A stretch of DNA of 64,000 nucleotides from Pascua guehoae. Its lineage: Eukaryota; Basidiomycota; Tremellomycetes; Trichosporonales; Trichosporonaceae. Positions 10,281 through 20,917 of the stretch are shown in pieces; positions within the stretch are counted from its first letter, which is position 1; each line of letters starts with the position of its first letter. A program made the position numbers and the translations under genes. The notes under the pieces are model-generated. The model searched no databases. It saw only the letters and a list, made by a program, of their open reading frames with translations, and was not told where the DNA came from. The stretch covers positions 496,999 to 560,998 of the forward strand of contig BCJX01000007.1 of assembly GCA_001600415.1 (NCBI GenBank), read 5' to 3'.

Positions 10281-10932
10281 TGTGTCAAGGCAGAGAGTGC
10301 AGGCATAGAGCCTGTAAGCCTTGGAGTTGGGCACCACGGCACAAACAGAAGTGATGAGCTTGAGAGCCCCGTACTGAGCTTGAGAGCCCCGTACTGAGCT
10401 AGGGCGGGGATAGGGGCATTGTAGCGTCACCAGCACGCTCAGAACATGGTAGCAACTCCATGACACTTAAATGAGGAGCATTGGACACGTACAAGCCTCG
10501 GCGGATCAGTGGGTGGCTTTGGAAGAAGCGCCGTGACATGGCGAGCGAGGAGAGATGAACGATGATCAATGACGAAAGCGAAGCGTAATATGCTCGGTGC
10601 TGTTATATGTACTAGTGCACACGCCGAGCTTTGGCTTCGATGTCTCGCAGTCTCCAATCGACGTCGAAGGGTAGTGTGTTGTTGTGAAATGCTGTTTGTT
10701 GGTGATATGGGCAGTTGTCACCTGTGACCAACTTTGGCTGACGGCAAAATCTCGGTGCTGGGTGGCCCCAGGTTCCGTCAACTGGGTGCGTGCGTCACTG
10801 CCTGCCGATTGATCGCCGGCTGGCAGCTGGCTGTGGCAACCGGGTACCTGCGTACCTGCCTGCACACGTCCAACACTAATCTCGTGCGATCTGGCACCAA
10901 ACAGTTGTCCAACGCACACTCTCCCATCTCCC
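10281..10932. other. Divergent intergenic region
   Basis: Lies between IMP2 (-) and the peroxin gene (+) and must hold both promoters. It contains a 20-nt tandem repeat at 10356-10400. No gene seen. Confidence 0.5.
10356..10400. repeat. 20-nt direct tandem repeat, 2.25 copies
   Basis: The 20-nt unit starting GAGCTTGAGAGCCCC is repeated exactly at 10356 and 10376, followed by five further matching bases. It sits 75 nt upstream of the IMP2 start. Confidence 0.85.
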
Positions 10933-13082
10933 ATGGACGTACCGCCCTACATTTCCGTCCCGCCCTCTGCGGCGGTCATCCGCCCCCCAGACGAGCAGGG
11001 AACGTACGGCGCCAACATCGCCGAGGGACCCGGGACCACGTCTGCCTCGGCGGCGGCGTCCATGTCTCCGTCACAGGCTGGCGCACGCGCGCGACCCACA
11101 CCAGCTCCGTTCCCACCACCCACGGCTGCGCCGCCGCCGCGCAAGCTCATGCCGTCCATGCCGACGGGGTCGCTGTCCACCAACGTGTCCGACCTGGTCC
11201 TGTCGTCCATCCTCCCGCCAAACCTCCCACGCGTGTCGAGCACACACGCGCGGAACGGCAAGGTCAAGCCGCTCACGAGCCAGAGCGAGGGGTTGGGGCT
11301 GAACGTGATGAGCAACAATTTTGTGCGGTTTGTGACAAAGGTGAGTGGAGACGTGTAGCATCACAAACGAGGGCGGTGGCGTTGGGCAGAGCAGAGGCCC
11401 AAGCGGTACCACCAGCACTATAACAGAACAATCTCACGTGCACCAACACACGTCCCATGGCTACAAATGCTGACGCCAGGTCGGACCAGTATTCTGGTTC
11501 CAAGACCGCGTCGAAGAGGTGCTCTTCTGGCACAAGCCCATGTGGACGTGGGCGTGGATGGCGACGTGGACGTTCATGTGCTTTGTTCCACGGGCCATTC
11601 TCTGCATCCCATCAGCCGTGCTACTGATCATCTTTATCAACCTGCAAGAGGGCAAGCGACCACTGCCGTCCGTCCTTGGCGGCGTAGTGGAGCCGGCGCC
11701 CGCAGCAGGATCGGAGCGCATCCCCACGACGGACGGGGGGTATTCTGCCTCGACTGCACCCGACAGCGAGGGCGCGCCAGTCGTGCCGCCGAAAGAGGCC
11801 GAGAGCTCGGTCGACTACTTTATGAACATCCAGGCGATCCAGAACCTAATGGGTACGATTGTGGACGGGTTTGACGCGGTGGTCCCCATCCTCACCCTCA
11901 TTGGGGGCAAGGACAACTCGCCCACATCGTTCCCGCTGAGCGCGACGCATGTCGTCCTCTTACTCCTCCTCCCCACGCTCTTTTTGCCCCTCACACCCGG
12001 CTGGGCGATCCCCTACCTCCTCCTCCCCGCCGGCATTGTCCCGCCCCTCTTCTTCCACCCCAACCTGAACAGCATCATCGTCGGCCTCGGTGCGACCCGT
12101 GAGGCACGCGCGGCCCGCGCCCGCCTCGAAGACCTCGTACTCACAGACGGGCTCAGCGACAGCGTTGGCCGCGCGCCCCGCTCGCGCGTAGAAGTGTGGG
12201 AAAACGAACGCCTCGATCCCGCATTCACGTCCAAACCCGCCAACACGCCGTTGCCCCTCGGCACATGGGCGGCGCGCTTCCTCCGTACAGGCGAACGCGC
12301 ACACTGGACCAAGACCCGTGGCGCAGACTCGCTCTGGGCCGACGAGGACACCAAGGCCAAGCCCGCGAGCGACGAGTTTGTCCTCGCCCTCAAGCCCCGA
12401 TGGGCGTTTGTGCCCGGAGAGGACTGGCGCACCGACGTGTGTGCGCTGTGGAGCGATGTCGGCGCCGACAGTGGTGAGTACTGGCTGTCGTCGGAAGGCT
12501 TGGTGTGGAGCAAGTAGGGCTGGTGTGGGGGTTGCAGTGTTTGGATGTTGGGCAGAGTGCCTCACACGGTTAAGGAGCCATGCGGGCAGTGGGTTGAGCC
12601 GTGGGACGCTGGCGTTGGTGTTGGCATGCGCAAATGCAGCCAAGCACTGGCCTGCCTGCCATGGTCACCATCTGTCCACTCTCCTCCGAAGGTTTGGTCC
12701 GGATCTATGTGCAAAGGTGTTTGGAATCTGGACCGAATGCCTTCCACGGACGACTTGACGTCCTCTTCGGCCAAGCGGCACAGCCGACGTCGTCAACTCT
12801 GTGTACCAACTGTGGTTGTGACAAAGAGACTTCAATACTGGAAATGCCCAGCGCGCTGCTACAACCTGTCTGCTCCAGTTACCACCTCATCATCTCCACC
12901 TACTCGCGCTGACTGCAGATGGCTGGGTTTACTCGGACGACAACTGGGAGCACTCGCTGCCCGTCCCCATTGACCCCTCGCCTGCTGCCCTTGTGCCGGC
13001 GCGGCGGGTCACGCGGCGGCGACGCTGGTACCGCCGAGTGTACCTCGAGGGCGACGGTGCTGGTGACAAGCAAGATGCATGA
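10933..13082 (+). CDS. Pex23/Pex30-family peroxin with C-terminal dysferlin motif
   Basis: Integral membrane peroxin of the Pex24p/Pex23 group, which acts at ER-peroxisome contacts to control peroxisome number and size. Exons 10933-11340, 11480-12473 and 12919-13082 join in phase (521 aa). The N-terminus is Pro/Ser/Ala-rich. Membrane segments follow: TWAWMATWTFMCFVPRAIL with CIPSAVLLIIFI, and after a linker VVLLLLLPTLFLPL and IPYLLLPAGIVPPLFF. A conserved FWFQDRVEEVLFWHKP block precedes the first pair. The last exon, reached over a 445-nt intron, gives DGWVYSDDNWE and then VTRRRRWYRRVYLE, the DysF-C type signature of this family; without that splice the frame would stop at 12517 lacking the motif. 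The ATG follows a CCC context and has no in-frame alternative upstream. Which paralogue (Pex23, 29, 30-32) cannot be decided. Confidence 0.87.
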
Positions 13083-13427
13083 AGGGAGGAGGTCAAGCAC
13101 AAGGACGAGAGTGTTCGTTGTGTACGCTAGAGAGAGAGAGAGAGAGATGTATGCATAGATGCTTTGGAATCATTTGAGTGTGGCTGATGGGGTGGGGGGT
13201 GCACGGAATCGCGTCGGCCGCGTCGCCTGGGCCTACGAGGGTTTTTGTCTCAGGAACCAAATGACGGCCGATGACGCGGGGCGAACGCACAATTGCCCAG
13301 CCTGGAAACCCATCACCCCCCACCCACCTCTTCTGTACTCTGCTTCACCCCTTTACCCAACTATCGACTACTTTTGCGCCGACGACGCCAGACGTCTACG
13401 TCTGCTCGTCTCCATCTCTAATCAACA
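13083..13427. other. Intergenic with GA microsatellite
   Basis: A (GA)n run of about 16 nt at 13130-13146 lies just after the peroxin gene. Otherwise this is the upstream region of the next gene; no gene seen. Confidence 0.5.
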
Positions 13428-16400
13428 ATGGACCGCCCCACCGAGCTTCACGTATCGGCGGTACGTACTCTCTTTGCTACTGGCTGCAAATGTCGGATAC
13501 CGCGTGTCGGTTATCAGTGCTGCTGGCAAGAAGCACCACGGCCGACAACGCCTCCGAGCCCGCCGCCAAGCCTTTGTCCGAAGGCTTGATCCCCACGACC
13601 GCCTCCCCCACGTCCACCAGCTAACAACCCAGCTCTCGCCGGCCGAGTTCCGCGCATACACGCGCTACCTCGACCTCCTCGCGCTCGCGCAGGCGCGCAC
13701 GGGGGCCGGCGTCGACGCGGACGGCAGCGTGCGCTTCGACCGGGCCGTGGTCCGCGAGTTTGCCGTCGAGCGCCTCGACACGCCTAGGTCGCTCGCTGAT
13801 GACGTGGGTATCCGGCGGCACGAGCGGGTGTCGCGGCTGTGTCCGAGTTGCGTGCTGTACGGAGCGAGTTGCACAGCTCTTGCCGGATCGCGCGGCATGC
13901 ACGGGGCGAGCTAGGACACGGGGCTCGGTGCCTCGTGATACGGGCAAAAGTAGATGATAGCGCCGGTCTGCAGCAGCACCTGCCGGCTGCTACGTCTCAC
14001 CCGTCGCCGATCGCCGTCTTGCGCAACAAGATGAATGGCCCCGCACTACCCCACCCGCACGTTGCTGACGCCTAGGTCCTCGCACGTCTCGGCCCGGGCG
14101 GCCGCCTCGGCGCGGGACAGGTGTACGCCGCGCTCCGTCTCCTCGCACATGCCGCAGCTCGCTCACCCCGCTCGCCCCGGCCTGTCGAGGGCGACCTCGT
14201 CTTTGTTCCCGGTAAGCTCAAGCCGTTTATTGTCGACTAGCTCGGTCACCTGTACGGGGTTGACGAACGGGGCAAACTAACCACAAGCACGAATACATTG
14301 CTGACAACAGTCGATCCCCTCCCCCTCGACCCGGAACAACGCGCCGCGCCCCCACCTCCGCGCCGCGTACCGAGCTCGTCCGCCTCTGCACCAGGATCGG
14401 GACCTGGATCTGCCTCAGGCTCCGTCTCGGCCTCGGGTTCGGCCTCTGGCCCCACGCCCGCAACTGTGCCCTCGCGACGTGCGAGCGCGGGTGCACGCCC
14501 AGCCGTGCCCCCAAAGCCAGTGACACTGCCGCGCCCCGTATCGCCGCATTCGCTGTCACCACCCCGCCCGCGCTCGCCACCAAGGCCGCCTAGCCCACCG
14601 CCACGGCGTGCGCGGCAGTCGTTGCCGCCCAACGCGCTTGCTGGAAGAGGGTTTCAGACACTCGACCCTTTCCGCGATATGCGCGACAGCCCGAGCCCGA
14701 CGGGCTCGAGCTCGTCCAAGACACGCGCGTACAGCACCTCGAGTGCGATCGGGAGCAACAACCCCTTTCGTGGGGCTGGGGCATTGGCGCCCATCGCGCC
14801 GATATCTCCGGGATCGGCGGGCGGTGCTGCCGGACTACAAGGCACAGACGCGGCGTCGTCTGCCTCGGCGTCGACGTCTCGCATGGGGCCGCCTCTCCCA
14901 CCGCGCAAGCCCAGCATCAAGCGGCCGGGACCCGGACCTGCACTGCCTCCACGCCAGCCCCCGCAGGCTACAAAGACAAAGCCGCGCGCCGACTCGGTGT
15001 CCTCGGGGTCGACATGGTCTGAAACTAGTCTCCAACCCACCAGCACCAGCGATCCGTCCGACATTATGAAGCACAGCCTTGCCGCTGCCGCCGCAGCACG
15101 TACAAAGAAGGACGACAATGAGCTACATGTGATCCGCAGCAACTACGGATCGGTCGGGCAGGGTACCACCCCCCCGCCACTGCCGCCACCACTCGGGCGC
15201 AGGGACATTATCGATACCGTCAACCGCGCGGTGCGGCACTCCGAGGTCGACCCGCCTCCCCCACCACCCCAGCGTGTGCCCTCCCTACGGGTCACGCCTT
15301 CAGCCCCCTCGCGGCCCAAACCGTTACCCTCCCCGACAGTATCGTCCGCCTCGAGCGCATTCCACAGCTCTGTGGAAACATACCGCCAACGCCACCCAAG
15401 CCTCAAGACGTGGTCGCCGGTGGCACTTCTCGCGGACCGGCCGTCGCGCTCATTGTACGCAATGATCATTCTCAACCAGCCAGTCACACGCAAGGACACA
15501 CTCCTACGTTCGTGGGCGTCGAGCACGCTGCGGTTCTGTGCAGACGGCGGTGCGAACCGACTGTACGACGCGCTCGAGCCCGAGGACCGCGCCATCATGC
15601 TGCCGACAATGATCAAGGGTGACCTCGACTCGATCCGCCCCGAGGTCCGCGCATACTATGCATCCAAGGGCGTTGCGATCAAGCGCGACGGCGACGAGTA
15701 CTCTACCGATCTGATGAAATGCCTCGCCGAGGTCGAGTCGATCGAAAAGGCGTCTGGCAAGCGCTTTTCGGTCCTCCTACTCGGCGGACTCAGCGGCCGA
15801 CTCGACCAGACTGTGCACACCATGTCCATCCTGTTCAAACTCCGCGAGCGGCGACGGGACACATACGTCATTAGCGAGGACTCACTCGCGTGGGTGCTGG
15901 ACACGGGCGTGCATCTCGTCGAGATTGACCACACCACCATGGGCCAGACGTGCGGTATCCTCCCTGTCGGCGTCTCGGATGCCTTTGTCCGTACCGAGGG
16001 GCTCAAATGGAATCTTGACTGGGTCACCTCGATCGGGGGAGACCTCAGCACGTCCAACCACCTCCTCCCATCCGAACCGACCGTGTTCCTCGAGACGTCG
16101 GCACCAGTCTTTTGGACCGTTGAGATCCGCCACGGGCTCCAGCTACCCCGGCCCGCCGCACTGTCCACCGTCGACGAACTGAGCCGTGGTGTCAAGGAGA
16201 TTGGCGTCGGGTTTGTGCGCGCAGGAAGGGATCTCCAACTCAACCTCGGACGCAGACTCAGTCGCGGCCACGGACTCACGACCAACGGCGACTATGACTA
16301 TGTCACGGAGCGCACCAGCGAGCATAGGGCTCTCACAGCGCCAGACAGGGACTACATTGAGCGCGAGGGGAGCCAGGACGGTTACGCACAGCTCGATTAG
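13428..16400 (+). CDS. Thiamine pyrophosphokinase fused to Pro/Ser-rich, EH-like N-terminal region
   Basis: The C-terminal third is thiamine pyrophosphokinase (thiamine + ATP to ThDP). It contains CADGGANRLYDAL, IKGDLDSIR, DEYSTDLMKCLAEVE, LLGGLSGRLDQTVH and the C-terminal LKWNLDW with GGDLSTSN. All are family-typical, and the homology begins upstream of the internal Met at 15462 (KTWSPVALL). An uninterrupted frame from 14311 links it to a long Pro/Ser-rich region with an NPF tripeptide (GSNNPFRG). Further upstream, exons 13428-13460, about 13531-13803 and 14076-14211 give LSPAEFRAYTRYLDLL and LGAGQVYAALRLLAHA, resembling an EH domain. Phases fit (about 843 aa). The second exon's start is uncertain. 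About 85 residues follow the kinase signature end. Two separate genes sharing exons, or an internal kinase promoter, remain possible. Confidence 0.75.
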
Positions 16401-17139
16401 ACGCATTCGTACGGCAGCGACAGCAGTGCGGGCCGGTGGATGCTCTGAATCTGCGCTCTCATGTACAATGAATTTGGGCTTTCTTGTATAGCAGTGACAA
16501 CGCCGCCACCACGCGACCGGGTGCCAGGCAGCTGGAGCAGGGCCACCACGGCCAGTAGCCAGTGGGAGTCCGAGCTTGCCAGCAAGCTTTGCCATGACTG
16601 GCCAGGCCTCGGATGGCCCTGCAGGGGAGGCTTCCGGTCGCCTCGGTAAACGTGGCCGGGCGAGTGCGCACGGCGACAGCTCGTTGCGCTTGGGCGTGAC
16701 GCTCGCAGTGTGTGAAGCGGTTCATAGACTAGATGTAGCAGCACGAAGACGATGCATGGCGTGCAGCACAGCAGCGAGTGTGGTACAGAGGAGACACAGC
16801 AATGACAAGCAAGAATTTGGTGGTGGTGGTGGGGGACTGGAAACTGCCACTGTGCCTGAGTGAGTCGCCAGAATGGTGGTTGGGTGGGTGTGGAAGTGGT
16901 CACGCGGATGAAAAACCTTCATCCCATCCATCGTCATTTCGCCTATCTACTACCCCTTTGGTCGTCGTCGTCATCATTCATCACGACCACCACACACCCC
17001 ACCCAACTCGACTCGACTCGCAACTCACTCTCTCACCACCCTCCCCCAACATCCCATCGTCGGCACGGCAGCGCCTCGCGCACTGCAGCCTTCGTTTGTT
17101 GTCGCCAGCAGCTCTTCGGGGTGTGTTGCCGCCCGCGTC
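16401..17139. other. Intergenic, promoter region of the next gene
   Basis: No gene seen. The 3' half is rich in CACACC and TCGTCGTCGTC simple sequence ahead of the start at 17140. Confidence 0.5.
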
Positions 17140-19746
17140 ATGTCCTATTCGTCGGGCACCACACTCATCTCGCCTACGAACACGATCGCCACGACCGCCA
17201 TGCCCGGTACCGCGACCGCCATGGGGGCCGGAGGAGCCGGGGGTGCCGGCTCTGGGTCGGGTAATGGCAACGGGGCACCGCGCTCGCCCTCTGTGACTGG
17301 CTCGACGTCGACGGGTGGGACGGAGCGACGCAAGCACACTCGGATTGGCTCACACCACGCCCACACCCACGGACACGGCCATGCTCATGGGCACACTCAC
17401 GGCCACGGGCATACTGCCCACCATAGCAGCCATGGGCACCCAACGCGCCGCGTCGGATCCAACCACTCGCACACGGCGCACCGGACTGCTCGGCGCGGGA
17501 GTGACGGCGAGAGCGGCCGCCGTGCTGTCGCGGCGGGGCTCGCTATGCATGTCCTCGACGCCGCCGCAGCTGCGGGCAAGGGCAAGCGCAACGCTAGTGA
17601 ACCCCATGTGCACACCGCCCACACGAGCCACACGCACGCCGCTCGGCCCCGGCAGACGTCGTTGGACACACACACTACCGCCACCACCCACCACACGTCC
17701 TCAACCGCCGGCGCAAACCATGCAGGACTCGCACACGCCGACTCAAAGGCGTCCCGCTCCGACACACACCTGCCCCATCTCGGCCGTACACCCAGCTCGT
17801 CGACGCTGTCGTCGGGCTCGAGCGCGGCACGTAAACCAAAGGCAAAGGACAGGGACAGGCATCACCGCAAGGCGTCCCGCGATCGTGATGCCGAGCACCA
17901 CCGCAAGTCGTCACGCGACCGCAACGCCGAGCACCATCGCAAGTCGTCACGCGACCGCAACGCCGAAATTGTCGAAGTCATCAAGACCGGCGACTCGCCT
18001 GGTGACAATGACGGCGGCGACGACGAGGACTGGGAAAGCGGCGACGAAACTCCCGACGTCCGCTCGGCTGCCACCAGCGTCGCGCACGGGGCACGAAACC
18101 GCACCGGCGACGACGAGGCGACACCGCGCAACCAACCACCTGCCAATATGGGGAGCGTGAAGACTGTCAACACTGCCAACACCTCCAATACAGCCTATAC
18201 GACCTCGACAGATGCAAGCAGGAGCACGGCACCCACCGGAGCTACAGCATCCACAGCGTACACTTCCGACTCGACTGCTCTTGCCGACCGCAGCGGCAAG
18301 ACTGCACCAATGTCCGAATCGCCCCTCGAGCTCCGCCCCCGAAGCCCAAACCACGAGCCGCCGGCCACGCAGCGCACGACCGGGTTCCCAGGAACTGAGT
18401 CATCCGGCGCCGCCGCTGGCGAAACGTCGTCTGAACCTACCAGCGCGCCACAGTCCAAGCAGTCCAAGCCGGCGCCACAGCCAGAGTCGGCACCGGGTTC
18501 GGCACCCTCGTCGCGGCCAGGTTCTCGCCGTGCCTCCATCCTCTCGGCATCACGGCCTGCAAAACCCAGCTCGGCCGCCGCTACCGAGACACCCAGGGAC
18601 GCGGCCACGGCGCCTCAGGGGTTCCCGTTCCCCAACATGCCCGAGGGAGCAGAGAGCCCAGCAGCGACAACCACCGACGCCGCGAGTGCAGGCCCCAGCG
18701 CACATTCGCCAAAGTCGCCTTTGACACCATTGCCCGACGCGGCCACAGCCGCTCCGTCATCTGCACCCGCTGCTGCACCTGCTGCACCTGTTGCTGCACC
18801 CGCTGCACGCACGCGTGTAGTCTCCATCCCGCCGCCACTCAAGCGTGACCGCTCGCATGCATCCCTCCGCTCGCTCGCCAGCCTGCGCGCGCCGCACCCG
18901 CTCAACTCGCCGGCGGGGTGGAACGGCCTCGACTCGCCCCGCCAGTCGCGTGTCGCGAGCTTACACTATCCCCCAGCGGCACCGGCGATCGTGTACCGCG
19001 AGACAGTCGAGGGCCAGGGTTGGGACGGCGCGTCGCAGACGTCTCCCACGGGCGCGTCGCAGGTCGCCGAGTCGCCGACCGAGGAGCGACGCCCGTCGCG
19101 CGCGGGGTCGTTTTCGTCGGTGAAGAGTCTAAAGGACCGCATTGTCGGCACGTCTTCTCGCACTGCCCCGCCACCGTCACCGCGGCGGACGAGTTATGGC
19201 CCCACGCCAGCACGCCAACAGGCGCAGGTCGGGACGGGCCACCCGAACCGCCCCATCAATGCAGGACATGTCGGCCAGACGCCCCGGCGCATGACAGCGA
19301 TGCAAGCCGCGTCAGCCGTCGCGCGTCTCGGCACCACAAACGACCCCGTCGCCTACCACCAAAGTCTTGGCTTTTCCCCAGCCACAGCAGAGACCGCGCA
19401 CCTCCTCTCGCGCTTCCTCCCGCCCAAACGCTCCCGTCGCCCCCGCTGGGCCATTACCGCACGCGAGGCCATGGACGCCCACGCCGCCATGGAGGCCGGC
19501 GAGCTCGACGCAGCCCGCATCGGTCTCACAGACGGCCAGTACCGTGACGCCCACGAGAGCCTCGTCGCCACCCTCCGCGAACTGGGCAATGCCAAACGCA
19601 CCCGCCGCGCAGCCAGGAGCTATACCTACCAAGCGCTCCTGGGGCAGGTCGACGAGGAGACGGTCGACAACAAGGCCGCGCCACGCACGCCCTTTGAGCT
19701 CGCCGCCGACCGCTGTGTGCAGCTACGACCACGGCCAATGTGGTAG
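17140..19746 (+). CDS. Large disordered His/Ser/Ala-rich protein, unknown function
   Basis: Not recognised. A single 868-codon exon. Residues about 65-105 are a His/Gly-rich tract (alternating HGH, HTHGHG). Around residues 245-280 there are three near-identical 12-residue basic repeats of the form HHRKxSRDRxAE. Long Ala/Pro/Ser/Thr-rich stretches follow with no membrane segments. Only the last 150 residues look folded: a helix-rich block from MTAMQAASAVARLG through LGFSPATAETAHLLSRFLP and ITAREAMDAHAAME to the C-terminus at PRPMW. High G/C at third positions across the whole frame supports coding. The RDR/SRDR repeats and NLS-like basic clusters suggest a nuclear or RNA-related role, which is only inference. 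Confidence 0.7.
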   Translation: MSYSSGTTLISPTNTIATTAMPGTATAMGAGGAGGAGSGSGNGNGAPRSPSVTGSTSTGGTERRKHTRIGSHHAHTHGHGHAHGHTHGHGHTAHHSSHGHPTRRVGSNHSHTAHRTARRGSDGESGRRAVAAGLAMHVLDAAAAAGKGKRNASEPHVHTAHTSHTHAARPRQTSLDTHTTATTHHTSSTAGANHAGLAHADSKASRSDTHLPHLGRTPSSSTLSSGSSAARKPKAKDRDRHHRKASRDRDAEHHRKSSRDRNAEHHRKSSRDRNAEIVEVIKTGDSPGDNDGGDDEDWESGDETPDVRSAATSVAHGARNRTGDDEATPRNQPPANMGSVKTVNTANTSNTAYTTSTDASRSTAPTGATASTAYTSDSTALADRSGKTAPMSESPLELRPRSPNHEPPATQRTTGFPGTESSGAAAGETSSEPTSAPQSKQSKPAPQPESAPGSAPSSRPGSRRASILSASRPAKPSSAAATETPRDAATAPQGFPFPNMPEGAESPAATTTDAASAGPSAHSPKSPLTPLPDAATAAPSSAPAAAPAAPVAAPAARTRVVSIPPPLKRDRSHASLRSLASLRAPHPLNSPAGWNGLDSPRQSRVASLHYPPAAPAIVYRETVEGQGWDGASQTSPTGASQVAESPTEERRPSRAGSFSSVKSLKDRIVGTSSRTAPPPSPRRTSYGPTPARQQAQVGTGHPNRPINAGHVGQTPRRMTAMQAASAVARLGTTNDPVAYHQSLGFSPATAETAHLLSRFLPPKRSRRPRWAITAREAMDAHAAMEAGELDAARIGLTDGQYRDAHESLVATLRELGNAKRTRRAARSYTYQALLGQVDEETVDNKAAPRTPFELAADRCVQLRPRPMW

Positions 19747-20917
19747 ACCGAGTTGGACTTGGAGCAGTGACTGCTTTGTGATCCCCCTCCCTAGGGGCGT
19801 GGGCCACACGTCACCCTTAGGACGGGCGGGTTGTACTACTATTTGAATCGAGTTTGGGGCTTGGTAGTATGTTATGAAGGGTGTCAAATAAGGGAGCGGG
19901 TCTGAAGAAGCAGAGCAGGTCCAGAGAAGGGGTGGCGTTGGAGCAGGAGCCGAGGAGGTCCAGGTGTAGAAGTCTGTTTCGTGCTTGGCATGGTCACACG
20001 CACGCGGTGCTGTCGCGCGTAGGGCCTGGTAGAGAAGAGCTCAGAGGCACACGCCAAAACATGCATGCGTTAGATGTCACCCTTGATGCTGTGCCATGCA
20101 CTGTACAGCGTGGTAGCATGAGCAGAGCGTCAAAGACATGAATATCGTCGAGATCACTATGGGCCACTTTGGAGACGACATCAGCTAGTAATCTTGTCTC
20201 TAAAGGCACGATTGTTCAGCAAGGAAGACATCTGGTCGTCCGTGCATCGTTAGGGCCATCGTGCTGTATCATGTGCCACAGAGAACAGGTCACTGCTGCC
20301 CATTCGGGGGTGCAGCTGGCGGTTGTCCTCCAGAAACACATGACTCGTTGCACCGAGACTCGGTGGAAGGTTTACACACCACCCTCCACTGTCCCCCGCG
20401 AAACGCACAATGCTGTCCCACCTGTCCCGCGGGACACATGGGACACGGCCTGGACGACACCCCGCCGATTTTTCGCATCCCCCGAGAAATGCACTACGGC
20501 GCCACGAATACTCGCCAGAGGGTCATAGTGCGTTTCTCTGTCCACCTCGAAAACGCACTACAATGTCCACCTGTCCCTGGTGGACACGATGGGACACAAA
20601 AGACACGGCCTGGAGAGCACCCGGACAGTCCCCCGTGCGTATTCCCATCCTTTGAAAAATGCACTATGCCACCATATAACAACGTCCATGTGCCATAGTG
20701 CGTATTTGAGCCGTCTGAAAAACACACTACACGGCCCCAAAGTCCTCGATAGCCACGTGCACCACGCGACGGCGGATCTTTTTCACCCACTCCCCCTGCC
20801 CCTCCTCCCGAGACCAACCTTTGCCGCCCGCCGTCAACTGGCAACTGGCCGTTTTCTCAACCCGCCCACTAGCCACTCCACTCCACAACCTCCAACCGCA
20901 GAGACAAACAAAAAAAA
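19747..20917. other. Intergenic with motif cluster upstream of TOM7
   Basis: No gene seen. The right half (20400-20725) contains a diverged duplication and repeated AAANGCACTA motifs, listed separately. The stretch 19747-20390 shows nothing notable. Confidence 0.5.
20400..20725. promoter_or_regulatory. Duplicated promoter-like block with AAANGCACTA motifs in both orientations
   Basis: A segment at 20400-20462 recurs, diverged, at 20549-20623; both share GTCCCACCTGTCCC-like and GGACACGGCCTGGA blocks. The first holds a perfect 14-bp palindrome TGTCCCGCGGGACA (20423-20436). The decamer AAAACGCACTA, or close variants, occurs about seven times between 20398 and 20725, in both orientations. Examples are TAGTGCGTTT at 20526 with AAACGCACTA at 20552, and AAATGCACTA at 20656 with TAGTGCGTATTT at 20697; some pairs form hairpins. 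It lies 200-500 nt upstream of TOM7. Transcription factor sites are the likeliest meaning, but this is inference. Confidence 0.45.

Noticed and set aside
12481..12517. Peroxin ending at 12517 by reading through the donor site
   Set aside because: The GTGAGT donor at 12474 and the next exon restore the dysferlin-type C-terminus, so the early stop is intronic.
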